Shown here piece after piece: positions 1 to 12,600 of a stretch of 64,000 bases of DNA. This DNA comes from Neoaliturus tenellus (taxonomy: Eukaryota; Arthropoda; Insecta; Hemiptera; Cicadellidae): contig CM061534.1 in the NCBI GenBank assembly GCA_030545055.2, positions 20,829,036 through 20,893,035 on the forward strand. The letters are read 5' to 3'. The notes under the pieces were generated by a model. The model was not told the DNA's origin. It made no database searches and worked only from the letters and a program-made list of their open reading frames with translations. Each line of letters starts with the position of its first letter. Positions within the stretch are counted from its first letter, which is position 1. A program made the translations under genes and the position numbers.

Positions 1-560
1 AGCAGAGCGTTTCAGTATGAGTGTCGGTTTTAAGTCAGTTCTGTTGTTTTGTGTTTGACGGTAAATGTAAAAGAGTAGTCTGTCAATAGCCTGACATTCT
101 TTGATTAATACGTGCTAAAATCCGACCCTGCCTCTGTGGCAATATCTCTCATCTGAGAGATTTTTTTTTTAAATTGTGTAAAATGTTCTTGTAGTACAAG
201 ATTTAAATTGTGTTTCCAAGTTAATTTAAGAAATACACATTTGTATTAAAGTAGCTTGTTGTTAGTAACCTGTTTAAAAAGTTTTTAACCCGTTTTATTT
301 ATTTTTTTTTCTGAGAGGTTTTTTAACATTGTTATTACAATGATACTCCCCGTAATTCATGATCCTCTATAAACCAAGAGGATGAGATTATAGATTGTCT
401 CTTTATTATTTTTGACAAAGGAGTTAAATTCAGTTAAAAGGTTAGATAGTGTTAGGGGGGGGGGTAGGAAGTAGGGATGGACGGGAATGCTTTTTTTTGG
501 TTTGCGGCAGAGTGGGATGGAAATCTTTATTTCCCGTTCATATTCGGGACAGGATCAGGA
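1..560. other. AT-rich intergenic DNA, no gene seen
   Basis: Short open frames here have no recognisable similarity or coding character. The only notable string is a G-run near 455-463. Confidence 0.5.
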
Positions 561-1559
561 CAGCAGAAGCTCTCAAGTCCAGCCACCTTGGGACTGGACT
601 ACCAGCTGGATTTCAAAATGGCCGGAATAACGGGCGGTTTATCAATTAAGAGACCTATATTTTATGTGTTTTCAAAACATGAACAATTTAAGTGTATTTA
701 AAAATTAAAGATGTCATACTTACCCAATCAATGCTGGGTATCGTTTTTGTATCAACAATGATTTGCTTGCTCAGACGTTGTAATTTCGTAATGCAGCTGA
801 AATGAGGACCGGGCAACGGATAAGCGGTCGCTAGCAATGAAACTGCTTTTAAAGGACAATAATACTGCTCTTCTGTCAACGAAGGCCCTAACGTGCAAAT
901 AGAATAGTAATAGTCATGGAATCCGTCTAGTGACCTAACTTCCCTGTTACATCAGCGATCGGGTCGCGAAACACCAAAAAATAACACAGTGGAAAATAGA
1001 ACACAAACACAATGTTTTAGAAAATTTGGAACCGAACAGTCCGGAAATGGGCACTTGATATTATAACATAGAAAAAGTTGACTCAGGTCTATTTTGGCGG
1101 TAGGAAATGCCTGTGGCTGAGTTTATTTAAATATAAAAGGTAGCGTACTCACCAAATGAATTGTTTGTTATTGCCTTAAAAATATATTATGGTATGCCTA
1201 TTATTTACTCGATCAGATGTTCAAAAGGCAGCAATGACGAGCGTACCTTGTAAAAGCCGTTGCTGGCAATGGAACTGTTTAATGGAGTATAAAACCGATC
1301 AAATGTCATAGTAATGGCTGTCACCTTATAGGCGTTACTGATGAAATGGGACCGTAATAGCGAAGGGATCTTGTCAAATGACCTAACTTCTGTGTAACAT
1401 CGACAATCGGGCTGCAATAAAAACGCCACAATAAAGATTGTTGTCGAACATGGTGCAAGAGAATAATATTTCAGAAGACGAATATTTTATTTATGGAGGA
1501 TTGCGACCAGATAATCCTGCGGCCGAACCATCGAAGGCTTGACTTGAGGGCCTCTACTG
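561..1559. mobile_element. Non-autonomous pogo/Tigger-like element (MITE)
   Basis: The left end reads CAGCAGAAGCTCTCAAGTCC and the right end, on the opposite strand, CAGTAGAGGCCCTCAAGTC, giving imperfect terminal inverted repeats of the CAGTAGAAGCCCTC type. The interior resembles 11108-11795 in inverted orientation and also contains an internal partial duplication (880-1000 resembles 1370-1440). No transposase frame survives. Superfamily assignment from the termini is inference. Confidence 0.6.
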
Positions 1560-1656
1560 CAGCAGTGTATTGTTTATCAATTACTTTCAATGTGTAGCAT
1601 CGGCTGTCAATAACAATCAGAGTTAATACCAGCTTTCAATACTCTTAGGATGTAAT

Positions 1657-2517
1657 CAGGCCCGGATTACTCACTAGGCCAACCTAGGTCATGGCCTAGG
1701 GCATCAACCAGGGGGGGTGTCAAACGGGCCTTTTTTATACTACGTTTTAGTAAAAAACATTTTTTTTTTAAAACCACAAATATAATTTAATTCTGGTTAA
1801 AAAAATCTTTTTATTAAATTCTTTAAAAACAAGAGTAAATAGAATATTTGGTAAAGTAGAAAGAAGAAAGATATATTAAGGCGAACTAGGTGACCCCCTA
1901 AGGTGCGGGGACCCGGGGGGCTCCATTGTGGCGGGGACGGGCGCCCCTGATATGCCGTAAAGAGAGAGTTTCCCTGATTAGCGGTCAAGAACAGCACCCC
2001 GACTGGCGGTTAACATCGCCCTCTAATATAAGGTAAATAGCACCCTTGATCAGAAATCACTCCCCCGACCGATGAAATCAGCGCCCCCAATATGCGCAAA
2101 TAGCACCTGTGATCAGAGGTAAAGAGCGCCCCCGACCAGCAGTAAACATTCCCCTCATTGACGGTAAACCGCGCCCTTTTGACTTGACCCGTGGGTTTCA
2201 AGGTTTGCCTTGACCTTGTTCCTTTGCCCTGGATTTAAATTTATTTCTGTATTACAATTATATAATATTTGATTTCATATCTAAAATTAATATGGTGGTA
2301 AAATGGTACACTACATGCTGAAGCAAAAGGGTTATTATGTCCACGGATTAAAGTGATGAAAATTATGATCATCACATTTGTTAAATAGTTCTGTGATTTT
2401 ATACAACAGCCAAAATAATTAGAGTTAAATTAAGCTCATAAATAGGTTTGTTTTTTGGGGATGGGTCGTATTTGTGACCTTTGGCCTAGGGCATCAAAAA
2501 GTGTTAATCCGGGCCTG
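1657..2517. mobile_element. hAT-like non-autonomous transposon with 8-bp target duplication
   Basis: The element begins CAGGCCCGGATTA and ends with the inverse TAATCCGGGCCTG. It is flanked on both sides by the identical 8-bp duplication GATGTAAT (1649-1656 and 2518-2525), the target length of hAT transposons. It holds no transposase gene. A related right end lies at about 19766-19813. Confidence 0.8.
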
Positions 2518-2525
2518 GATGTAAT

Positions 2526-3666
2526 AGCAATGAAGATTGGCGAGGTTCAGACTTATGTAGTGTACGGTTGAATGCGGTATAAGAGTTGGGCGTTACATGG
2601 GTCAAGCTAGCTTTGGTATCATTATATTGGGATAAGTTTTGAAGATCGTACTGTAACTGTGTTAATATTTAGTATTATTTAGTATTTAATACACTTAAGA
2701 CAACTTGGGTTTCAACTGAAGTAGGTTAGGATACATTTCTAGTAACTGTATCACGTTTTCTGTTACAATCATAAAATGAAAAAAAATACAAAAATATATT
2801 GAGCTTTTGAAGTTAATAAAATGATAAGGACTGCATTTTTACTGTATTTATGGCAAGGAAGAATTAGGTGAAATTTAGAAAGCTGCTCGTAACAATTTAA
2901 TATCAAATCAGCAGGCATGGTTTAGTTGGCTGGTAAAAGGCGAATGTTCGTTTATTGTATTGCTTTTGGTATTTGTTGATACTGAAGGTATGTTTTGGTT
3001 AACACATGAATTCAAATGGAAAACTCATGTGTTGATTTTGATTGTTTATCAATATTAAAAGGGTGTGGTACGTGATCGTATTACTTAAAATGGAAAATAG
3101 ATAAAACTCTTCATGATTTTGATTGAGTATTATTGATATTAAATGGATTTGTTAAGTGATTGTATTACTCAGAAAATGTTTTGTGTAAAATGAAGAGAAA
3201 GATGAAAAGGTTTTTACTTGATTATTATTGTTAGGTTTTGAGTGGCAGTTTGCAAAGGTTAGGATTGGATTTTCATATTTTATGATTCACTTTTATGCTT
3301 TTTTAGATATAAGAATGTTTCACCAACTTAAAGAAAAGTTGTTGATTTAAAATTTAATGTTATGTAATAGGTTGGGAGTTAAACTACATTAAATTACATA
3401 CATTAATTAAAACCATTTTTGCTAGTTTTATGGTTCTTATATTTTAAGCAAAAAAATTACTTGGTTCATTTCAAAAAGTTCTATTGTGTTTGGTTGTGAG
3501 AAATTAAGGAATGTGCTACAAACAGAATGTTTTAAAATGAGGAAAGTAGGGAAAAAAATTGAAAAATAGTTTGTAACAATAAAATTATGCTAAATTTGTT
3601 TTAGAATATAAATTTTTCAAATGGAAATATTCTTTAAAGTGAATTAAATTTTGACAGACGTTATTA
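2526..3666. other. AT-rich intergenic DNA, nothing recognised
   Basis: No open frame, terminal repeat or RNA-like fold was recognised by eye. Confidence 0.4.
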
Positions 3667-3668
3667 TA

Positions 3669-4412
3669 CAGTATAGTCCCGCAAACCCTGAAATCGTTAA
3701 CCCGGAATTCTGGTTAACTCGGAAAGCCTGCTAGAACCCGGAGTTCTGGCTAACTCGGAAAGCCTGCTATAACCCGGAATTCTGGCTAACTCGGAAAGCC
3801 TGCCAGAACCCGGAGTTCTGGCTAACTCGGAAAGCCTGCTATAACCCGGAATTATGGCTAACTCGGAAAGCCTGCTATAACCCGGAATTCTGGCTAACTC
3901 GGAAAGCCTGCTATAACCCGGAATTCTGGCTAACTCGGAAAGCCTGCTATAACCCGGAATTCTGGCTAACTCGGAAAGCCTGCTAGAACCCGGAGTACTG
4001 GCTAACTCGGAAAGCCTGCTAGAACCCGGAATTCTGGCTAACTCGGAAAGCCTGCTAGAACCCGGAATTCTGGCTAACTCGGAAAGCCTGCTAGAACCCG
4101 GAATTCTGGCTAACTTGGAAAGCCTGTTAGAACAATAAAGTGCCCTGGGTTCCAAGGCATTAAGTGCTTTGGCACTAATAATCGGCCGGAGCCTACAAAA
4201 CAGTTTTGGTTTTTCTTAAAGTTTGCGTTAACAGATGAGGTATAAGTTTTAAGTTTTTAATTATATATTATGCTAGAAATAAATGTTTCTTATAGAAATA
4301 AAGTCAACTATTTGTACTTTTTCTTATGTTTAATCATTTTGTGATAACCCAAACGTTTGATGGACCTAGACACCATCGGTCCACATTAGTCCGGGTTTGC
4401 GGGACGCTACTG
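3669..4412. mobile_element. pogo/Tigger-like MITE enclosing a satellite
   Basis: The left terminus CAGTATAGTCCCGCAAACCC and the right terminus (other strand) CAGTAGCGTCCCGCAAACCC form about 20-bp inverted repeats. TA dinucleotides lie directly outside both ends (3667-3668 and 4413-4414), as expected for a TA-targeting Tc1/mariner/pogo element. The left half is occupied by a 36-bp tandem repeat. Confidence 0.75.
3703..4135. repeat. 36-bp tandem repeat array, about 12 units
   Basis: The unit contains CTGGCTAACTCGGAAAGCCT followed by GCTAGAACCCGGAATT or close variants. Because 36 is a multiple of three, it leaves a spurious minus-strand open frame with a 12-residue period; I do not regard that as a gene. 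Confidence 0.9.
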
Positions 4413-4828
4413 TATCGATGTTTATATTTTGGATGAACAAATTTTTGATTTTGATTGTTGTTTTACTGGTTTGAAGAAATGTTGCTTTTAAAACCCTTTT
4501 AGCCCCATTGGTGATATGTTGGCAATCGTAGAAGCTTTACTGCTAATACATTGCCATCCCCTGTTGTTCCAATTTTGTCTCTGGACTGTTATATTGGTGT
4601 GTAGTAACCGGTGTTAAGTTGTTATAACAACCAAATGAATTCTCGTTTTTTATTTTATTTTTTTTATTTCTTGGTTCAACGTTGGTTTGAAAGTCCAAAA
4701 ATGCAGTTCAAGATATCAACATTAACTACTAGTTTTTATTGTATTTTTAACAAAAAATTCTCATTAATAGTCTGGAGATTTTAGACATTCAAGTTGGTGC
4801 CATTGTTGGTCCTTTAGAATTCCCTTAA

Positions 4829-5251
4829 CACGTTCGCTACCACAATATTTAAAAAAAAAAATCGTCACCACAGACCGCCGCCGCAATTTTGCGGCGGGCG
4901 AGCTATACTCAGAGCCCACAGCCGCAGATCTGCGGCGGTGGTTCCATGATACTGAATACGAAATTTCTTCAGTACGGTCTATTTGAAAGGTTAGATAGCT
5001 TAGGCACGGTCTACGGGATTGTCCGTCGCATATGTGCGGCGCTTGGTCTGTAGCTAGGACGATCACTGACGTCACTGGCCAGTTGGCAACACTTTTAGAC
5101 AGATTCTATTGATTCTATTCGTGGTCTGTGGCGTAAGTCACAGCCACTAGGGTTGGTCCACAGGGAAGTCTATGATTTTGTTGGTGGGCTGAGGAAGTGG
5201 CCTGACTGCCGCATATATGCGGCGGCTAACGTGTATATGGTAGCAAACGTG
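4829..5251. mobile_element. piggyBac-like MITE with TTAA target sites
   Basis: Both sides are bounded by TTAA (4825-4828 and 5252-5255). The termini are CACGTTCGCTACCA on the left and CACGTTTGCTACCA (other strand) on the right. The interior has four short palindromes of the form GCCGCA-n4-TGCGGC or close to it, near 4876-4896, 4920-4937, 5026-5042 and 5206-5226. Confidence 0.75.
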
Positions 5252-5772
5252 TTAATGCTTGTGGGGCTCAAAGGGTCTAAAAAAGTCTTGAAATTGTTCT
5301 TGAAAAATCCGACTTCAAATACTTTTTTTGTACAATTATTTTCAACCTTTGCTTTCTTATGGAATGTTAGAAAATGAGCTTGTATAGGTTTGCCTTTCTT
5401 CAGTTCAGTTTACATTTATAATAAGATTTTATAATTATAAGGTTTTAGTTGTCTAATTAAGAGTTCTTATAAAAAAATATAGTTTGGTTTTCAAAGTATT
5501 TTTTGTCCATTTAAAAGAAGCTGTTTCAAGCTAAAAATTCATTAATATTTTTCTTACTCCATAAATATTGTTCAAATTAGAGCTCATTAAGAAATTTCAG
5601 TTACTTTTTACAGTTATCTCTGCTTTTACATTCTCATACTTTAGACTGTTGTGACAATTTAATGCTGTACTTAAAGTGATGAATGAAAATTGTTACATAT
5701 TTATATGAACAAATATATTTTTACCTCAAAGTCTTGTTTTATTACTTTAGTTCCTCCAAATTGTCTTCCATT

Positions 5773-6064
5773 CAGGGTGTCTACTGGTTGGGAAAAGTAG
5801 GGATGTCCTGAAAAGTTGGGAATTTTGTGAGGTTGGGAAAAGTAGTGAAAAATACGGGAATTTAGCTCTTTGGTTGGGAAGAATTCATTTCATAACATAA
5901 ATATGAGAATTTCACAGTATTTTACGAACTTAAAAAAATATTTTACAGAATTGTAGAAAAATAGAGGTGATGAGGCTAGGTTTTTGGCCAGGAATTTTGA
6001 GAAAATTGGTCTGGAACAGTCAGGAAAAAGTCGGGAATTTAATTTTGAAATTTGGTAGACTCTG
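5773..6064. mobile_element. Short inverted-repeat element (hAT-like MITE)
   Basis: It begins CAGGGTGTCTACTGG and ends, on the other strand, CAGAGTCTACCAAA. TCCATT lies immediately outside both ends (5767-5772 and 6065-6070). The flank of GST gene 2 keeps the empty site, with a single TTCCATTTTATTTG near 20562, which supports a real insertion. Exact duplication length and superfamily are uncertain. Confidence 0.6.
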
Positions 6065-6171
6065 TCCATTCTATTTGTTTACCTGAGTATTCTGTAAAAA
6101 CTGAGTCATTTCGTTTTTAAAATGATTTTATTTCTGTATATAATTAGTGATCATGAGTTTAAATGTAAAAT

Positions 6172-6615
6172 TTGTATCAATTTTGTAATGTGTCAAGTTG
6201 TAAACCTTTCTTTCAAAAACTTAAAATTTTAAAATTGCCTGCTACATATATAATGCAAACGATTTTGAATGTGAAAAAAGAAATTCAATATTTTTCAAGA
6301 AATTCAGACTATCATTCTCATTTTACAAGAAATAAATCCAAATTAAAAACTGAACTATGTAAATTTTTTAAACGTCAAAAGCACATTAATCAAATGGATA
6401 TCAAAATATTTAATAATTTACCAAAAGGTTTAAGTGAATTACCTGAAAAAAATTGAAGAAGAAAATAGAAGATTTTTTAATTGAAAAATCTTCTTATAAA
6501 GTAGAAGAATGTTTACTGCGAAAATTTTGGACACTATAAGCTTTCTAAATTATGTAACTTTTACTTATTGCCATGTGTACAATTAATTGTATCACCAACT
6601 GCAATAAATATTATT
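6172..6615 (+). pseudogene. 3' fragment of a Jockey/CR1-type LINE
   Basis: The open frame 6172-6456 resembles the C-terminal tail of LINE reverse transcriptases, with motifs such as SCKPFFQKL, NSDYHSHFTRNKSKL and IKIFNNLPKGL. It ends in an ATT-rich tail before 6625. The endonuclease and polymerase parts are missing. The corresponding site in the 20.7-kb paralogous flank is empty, so the insertion probably followed the GST duplication. Confidence 0.6.
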
Positions 6616-6666
6616 ATTATTAATGATGTGATGTTTCTGTTTGACTTTGCTCGACGAGTGGTGTTT

Positions 6667-9600
6667 TCACTTAGACAGTTTCTCCTTCAGTTTTCCTCTT
6701 AAAAAGTCAGCTCCCTTCTTATTGACTTTGTCGAAGTCTTTGATTGCCGTTTTGCATCTTTCGACCCAAGCTTTAGTCATTGGGAACTTGTCTCCTGTTG
6801 GCGAGTAAACCTGGAAATAAAATGCGGGAATTAAAGTCCATTCAAAATTAATGTTCAATCGAATTGCGAATTTCAACTCCCCCAATTTTCTCCTCTCCTT
6901 TACCAAGAATTTATCAAACCTGAATAACCTATCTATATATTTAAAACAGTAAAGGGACAAACACCTTTGGACAGTTCATCTGAGACTTCTACTGGACTGA
7001 TTCACATTCGAGTTGTACCAAAACAAACATTTTCAGTCCTAAATTTTCAGGTTTTATTTGTGTGTCAAAAATATTTACATTAAATTAACTATGCCTATAT
7101 GAGAAACAGAAGAAAATGCAGCTCAGTGATAGAGCTCTGGCCTCACAAGCCAACGGTCCCCGGTTCACACGCACAAACATGAGTGGTCACCTCTAGCTAG
7201 CCTATGTGACTTAATGCCGTGACCATACCTTGCTGTTTTTAGATTACCGCACAGGCCTATTGGCCCATGGTGACAAGGCAGTAGAGGTTTGAAAAAAAAG
7301 AAAAAAAAAACTGGTTGAAAATGATAAATGATGAAATGATAAATTTTTCTTACAAATTCTATTATCACGAATCATTGCACCAATGAGCATTTGCTCTGCT
7401 TCTAAATTGGAGATGGCATGGGGAAAAATTCAACTTTTTCAATCCTTTTTACAGTGTATCTGAGACTTTCACATCTTTATTGGGTAGCAGGTTTTATTTA
7501 CTATAGTGTTATCTTACTTTCTTAAATTACAAAAATCAACATTTTGAAACCTTTAAATTTAATTCATTTTACAGGCTTTTAATCAGCCGATTGTATTACA
7601 AGGTATTTTGTCTAAAAACAGTTGAGTAGCAAACATTTTAGAATAATTTGGTTTATTATGACCAGTACCAAAAAACGTATATAATCAAAGAATTATTATG
7701 ATTTTAAATTGTTTAGTACTATGTTTTAAGCTACTTAATCAGTATGTAAAGCAGATGATCAATTGAAAGGAAATAACAATTAAAAAAAGTACATTTTATA
7801 CGTATTTTGCACCATCTGCCTAGTGCTCCACTCGATCACCATGGATGGAACTGTGTCCGTCAAATATCGACATGCAACAACTCATTGCTGTTTATTTTCT
7901 CATGTTACTTAATGCAATCGTTTTGCTGTTTTGTGAATAAATATGCTTATTTTGACATTTGTGATATTAAAAGAAGTGCAGCAGCAATTATGAGAAGTAA
8001 AATTATTATTATAAGAGTCTCTAAACTTCAAGGACAAAATAAAAATAAGAGCTATCTATAAAGGGGATACTCAGGGAAATCAGGGTGGTAGGAAGGGAAT
8101 CTATCCTGTGGTGAGGTCTTCTGACCTCACATTAATTTTGAACGGGGTGTAGGTCGAGGATCTCAGCCAATATAACTTAATGCAAGTGATACAGGTGGGA
8201 ACATCATATATGGACTTTCATTTGTTTGGTAATCATCCACTAAAAATTGTACATGTTAAGCTGCGCCTCTCACTGGCCAAACAAGTTTCTTCCGGACTTT
8301 AGTTTGTTCGTTGCGAACCTTTTACAATGTGAATCATATGGCCGGTAATTGTTCGTAAGAATATTTGTTGATTTTTTGTGTTTCCCGAACAAGTTCGCCA
8401 TGAATGTTTGGCCAATGAGGATGCGGCTTTAGGTGTGCACCGTCCCTTTTTCTTTTTTCCTTAATTTATCTTTTCATGTTCACCAGCTAAAATTTTTGGA
8501 AGAATATGCAAATATTTTAAATGGTTTGCGAGTTTTATTCATAGTAGTTCCATAATATCTACTGATTTATCAATAGGAATGACTGCGAATTTCATGGACT
8601 TAACTGTTTAGCAATGAGTACTAAAAGGTTTGAAAATCCTAAGGTAGGAAAGTGCAATTTTACTATTACATTGAAAAGAATGTAACCGTTACATTTAGAC
8701 TATGACAGTTTTTTTATTCTTATGTGTTGTATGAACTGTTATATGCTTCATACTGTTATATATTTTTGTTATTTATTAAAAGCAAAATTAGGACTGTAAT
8801 CGTTAAAAATAAAAATTGCTAAATTAAATTTATTATTTTATCTAAACAAATGAATATTGTAATAATAAATAAATAAATATTGCTAAAAAACTTGTATTGC
8901 TAAAAATAAATAATTCCCAGCAAATTATATAAATAATGAAATCCAGAAAGATAATCCCTGTCTCCTTCCCTCTGCAACCTGACTGAAAATTATTATCAGG
9001 TTATACACTCGTCAAGCAGTACTCTAAAGAATGATAAAAGTTGCGTCTCCTCAACTCAATGCTCTCCAATAGGATGATAAAAGTATATCTGGGACGCAGA
9101 GAAAGTACGTTTAGGCAACTAAAGGATGGCCTACCACAAGGGTCAGTGCTCGCCCCACTGCTCTTTAATGTGTATACTGCCGACATTCCTGTAACTCGGT
9201 CCTTAAAGTTTATATATGCAGATGATATTGCATTGGCATATCAACACCAGCATTTTCGACAAGCTGAGGAAACACTAACAAATGACCTCACGACCCTCGG
9301 TGAATATTTTGAAGCCTGGAAGCTAAATCCAAACCCAACAAAAACTGAGGTTGCTTGCTTCCACTTGAATAATAGACTGGCCAACCAAAAGCTTAAAATC
9401 GTATTCAACGGTGTTGAGTTGAAACATAATGACCACCCACAGTATCTGGGAGTCACTTTAGATCGGTCTCTCACGTTTAAAAGCCACTTACAAAAAACGG
9501 CAGCTAAGGTGAGAACCAGGACTAACATTGTCCATCACCTTGCTGGCTCCACATGGGGAGCTAACGCACAAGTTCTGCGAACAACTGCTCTATCATTGGT

Positions 9601-12600
9601 ATATTCAACTGCTGAGTACTGTGCTCCCGTGTGGTTAAATAGTGTGCACGTTAGAGAGATCGACGTCCAGCTAAACAGGACCATGAGAGCCATTAGTGGT
9701 ACACTCATGGTGACTCCTGTACCCTGGCTCCCGGTGCTGTGTAATATCGCTCCTCCTGAAATAAGACGAAGGGATGCACTCATTAGGGAATACACAAAGA
9801 TCTTATCTGCTCCACAGCTGCCCATCCATGATTACCTACCCCAGAATGCGGGCCGATTGAGGTCCCGAAAACCACCTCTACGAACAGCCTCCCAGTTGAT
9901 GGACTCGAACTTCACCATCCATACAAACTGGACTTCCTCCTGGGACGCTTTTCAAGGTCGGAACCACTTCTTGATAGATGACCCGACCGTAGCGGTAGGT
10001 GGTATGAATCTTCCTCGGAAGCAGTGGACTATACTCAATCGTTTCCGCACTGGAGTGGGGAGATGTAATTATTGGAAGCACAAATGGGGAATGACACAAG
10101 ACCAGTCATGCGACTGCGGAGCAGAGTATCAAACTATGGAACACATAGTCGAAGAGTGCCCACTGAGTGCCTTCCCCGAAGGATTGGCCGGTCTGCATAG
10201 CTCAAGTGAAGCTGGGCTGCAATGGCTTAGCGCCCTGGATTTAGCTCTATAAAGAGAGATCTAATTTTTATTTTTTTTATTTTAGTGTTTAGATTTTTAC
10301 TTATACTGACTCAGGTGCTCTGCACCGCAGAATTTTTTTTTTTATTATTCTTAAACCATGGTGGCTGGCTGAATGAGCCATACGATATATATATACTCTA
10401 AAGAATTAGGTCGTTAACCTCTGCAAGATCAAATACATATAAATATTTTATCGTTGAGTTATTGCTAACCCCTATTATATCCTTAATGAATTGGCTTTAT
10501 TATTTGCATTAGTGCTTTTGAATATTGAATGATCAATGGAGGATTTCCTTTTAACTCTGTTCCTGTAGTTACTGGGTAGGTATAATTGTTCAAAACCTTG
10601 ATTAGAGAAATTTCCTAACTACGTTTTACCATAGGAAAATTGTTTGTAAAATCTCTATAAAGTTCATTTGAAATTTCAGAAATATTTTATTTTTGTAAAA
10701 TGGTTGAATAGAATAAATTCAAAGAATTGTTTACAACCTCCAAACAATCCACGAAAGTTACGTAGCTGAAGTCTGCCACCGTGAGGGAATCGCCCGCGAT
10801 GAATTTCTGCCCAGCCAGAAGTTTTTCTATGTTTTCCTGGACTTCTTGCACTTTGACCAGTTCATCATCTGATATTGTTGTTGCATCTGTGAATATAAGT
10901 TTTCTCTGAAAAAAATTATTCAGGTAAATCATTCTTGTTAGTTTTTCTTTAAAAAATAAGGTGAGTAGACTTTTTTGCCTTACTTTGCACTGTTCACATA
11001 GATTTATTTTCCTGCTTTATCTGAGTGTGGAACATCTAAAAGAAACTAAGGGGGTAAGCTGCTATAGTATTGGTACTGGGTACTGATAAAATTACTGAGC
11101 AGAATGCCAGTAGAAGCCCTCTAGTCCGGCCTCGGATGGGTTTGCTGCCTCGCTGCCTGATAATCTGGCCGGGGTATTCCGGAAATAAAATGTTCAGCCG
11201 TGGACGTTTCCCATGTTCTAAAATAGGGAAGAGTCAACGTCTTCCATGTTATATCACTAAAATACATCAAATCAATTGCCGGTTTCTGGGCTATTTGTAA
11301 TCGGATGTCTACTAAAACATTGTGTTTGTGATATACTTTTGAACGTTATCTTTTTTTGGTGATTCGCGGCCCGATTTAACACAGAAGTTAGGTCACTGGA
11401 CAGATTCCGTCGCTATTTATACCCCCCATAGTAAGTAGTAGGTGCAACCCATTTATACATTAGGGCCTTCGTTGACAGAAGACCATCAATAATGTTGTCC
11501 ATTAAAATGTAGTTTCATCGCTAGCGACTGCTTGTCCGTTGTCCAATTGTGATTTCGGCTCTATTACAACGTCTTGAGCGAGCAAATCATGATGGCTACA
11601 AAGTCGATACCTAGTATTGATTGGCAAGACCCTTCATTATTAAAAATACACCCAAATAGTTCATTGTTGGAACACACATATAATACTGGTCTCTCTTGAA
11701 CCCGTTTAATAAACCGCCGGTTAATCATTTTCAAATCCAACCTGTGGTCCGTTCCCGAGGTGGCTTCTACGAGGCGGATTTGAGGGCTTCTACTGTATAT
11801 TCAAAATAATCGATGCGATCATTCCCATGGTCATGAATCCTGCCGGCTAACCATCACCATCACTACGCCACTGAGTCACTGGAATTTTAAATTTCTCTGT
11901 ATAGAATTTTGATGAATAACAATGTTTTGTGTACAATAACAAATAAAATGGATGTCATTTTCATCATATCCATAACTTATATTGAACATAATGTCTGAGG
12001 GATACGTTACTTAAAAAAAGACAAAATAAATAAAGTTTACAAAATAATGTCAATAATAGGACATGAAACAATTTAAACTTACCGAAATATTAACAAATAC
12101 GTAGAAGGCATCGTTGCTGTAATGAAGTCTTTGATCGACAATTGCTCTTTTCTTCAAATCTTTTGGGTAAAGCGAATCGTCCTTGCTGTACTTGGAAACC
12201 AGGTATGTCAGGATAGCTCGGCTAAAATCAAGCACATAATACTGTAAAATAAACTTTATGTGCCCGCCCTACTCTGGCCGGTGATCAGGGCGTGCTTTAG
12301 GTCATATGAGGAAAAAACGAAACTGAAAAAAACTAGTACAATTTGTTTTAAAAATACGTAGATAATATTTACTCTGCAAGTTACATTGCATGGGATTTAA
12401 CGCTAAAGAAGGTTTACTTAGGTCACTTAGTTTTTAAATCAATCATCTTTTTATCTTCTAAATAACTTAGTGTATAGTTTCATAATAAGTCTTTTCTAAT
12501 ATATTTTTATGGTCGCCTGATAAAACTTTAAATGCTGATGTTTTAAGCTGGAAATATGTTATAGATTTTGACACTTATCATACTGGGTGTCACAGACCAT

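Larger units (their letters stand above)
5440..6666. other. 3' flank of GST gene 1, duplicated downstream of GST gene 2
   Basis: Stretches here align by eye with 20230-20724, the corresponding flank of the second GST gene. Examples are the shared TTTCAGTTACTTTTTA and the shared strings around CTGAGTCA and TAATGATGTGATGTTTC. This copy has acquired the elements at 5773-6064 and about 6177-6615, which the paralogous flank lacks. Confidence 0.65.

Noticed and set aside
3697..4155. A 152-codon minus-strand open frame with a 12-residue repeat
   Set aside because: It is the translation of the 36-bp satellite inside a MITE; the period, not selection, keeps it open.
7112..7185. Possible tRNA gene
   Set aside because: A- and B-box-like strings are present, but the cloverleaf is incomplete and an A-tailed non-tRNA body follows, so it is a SINE. 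The same holds for 33470-33560.
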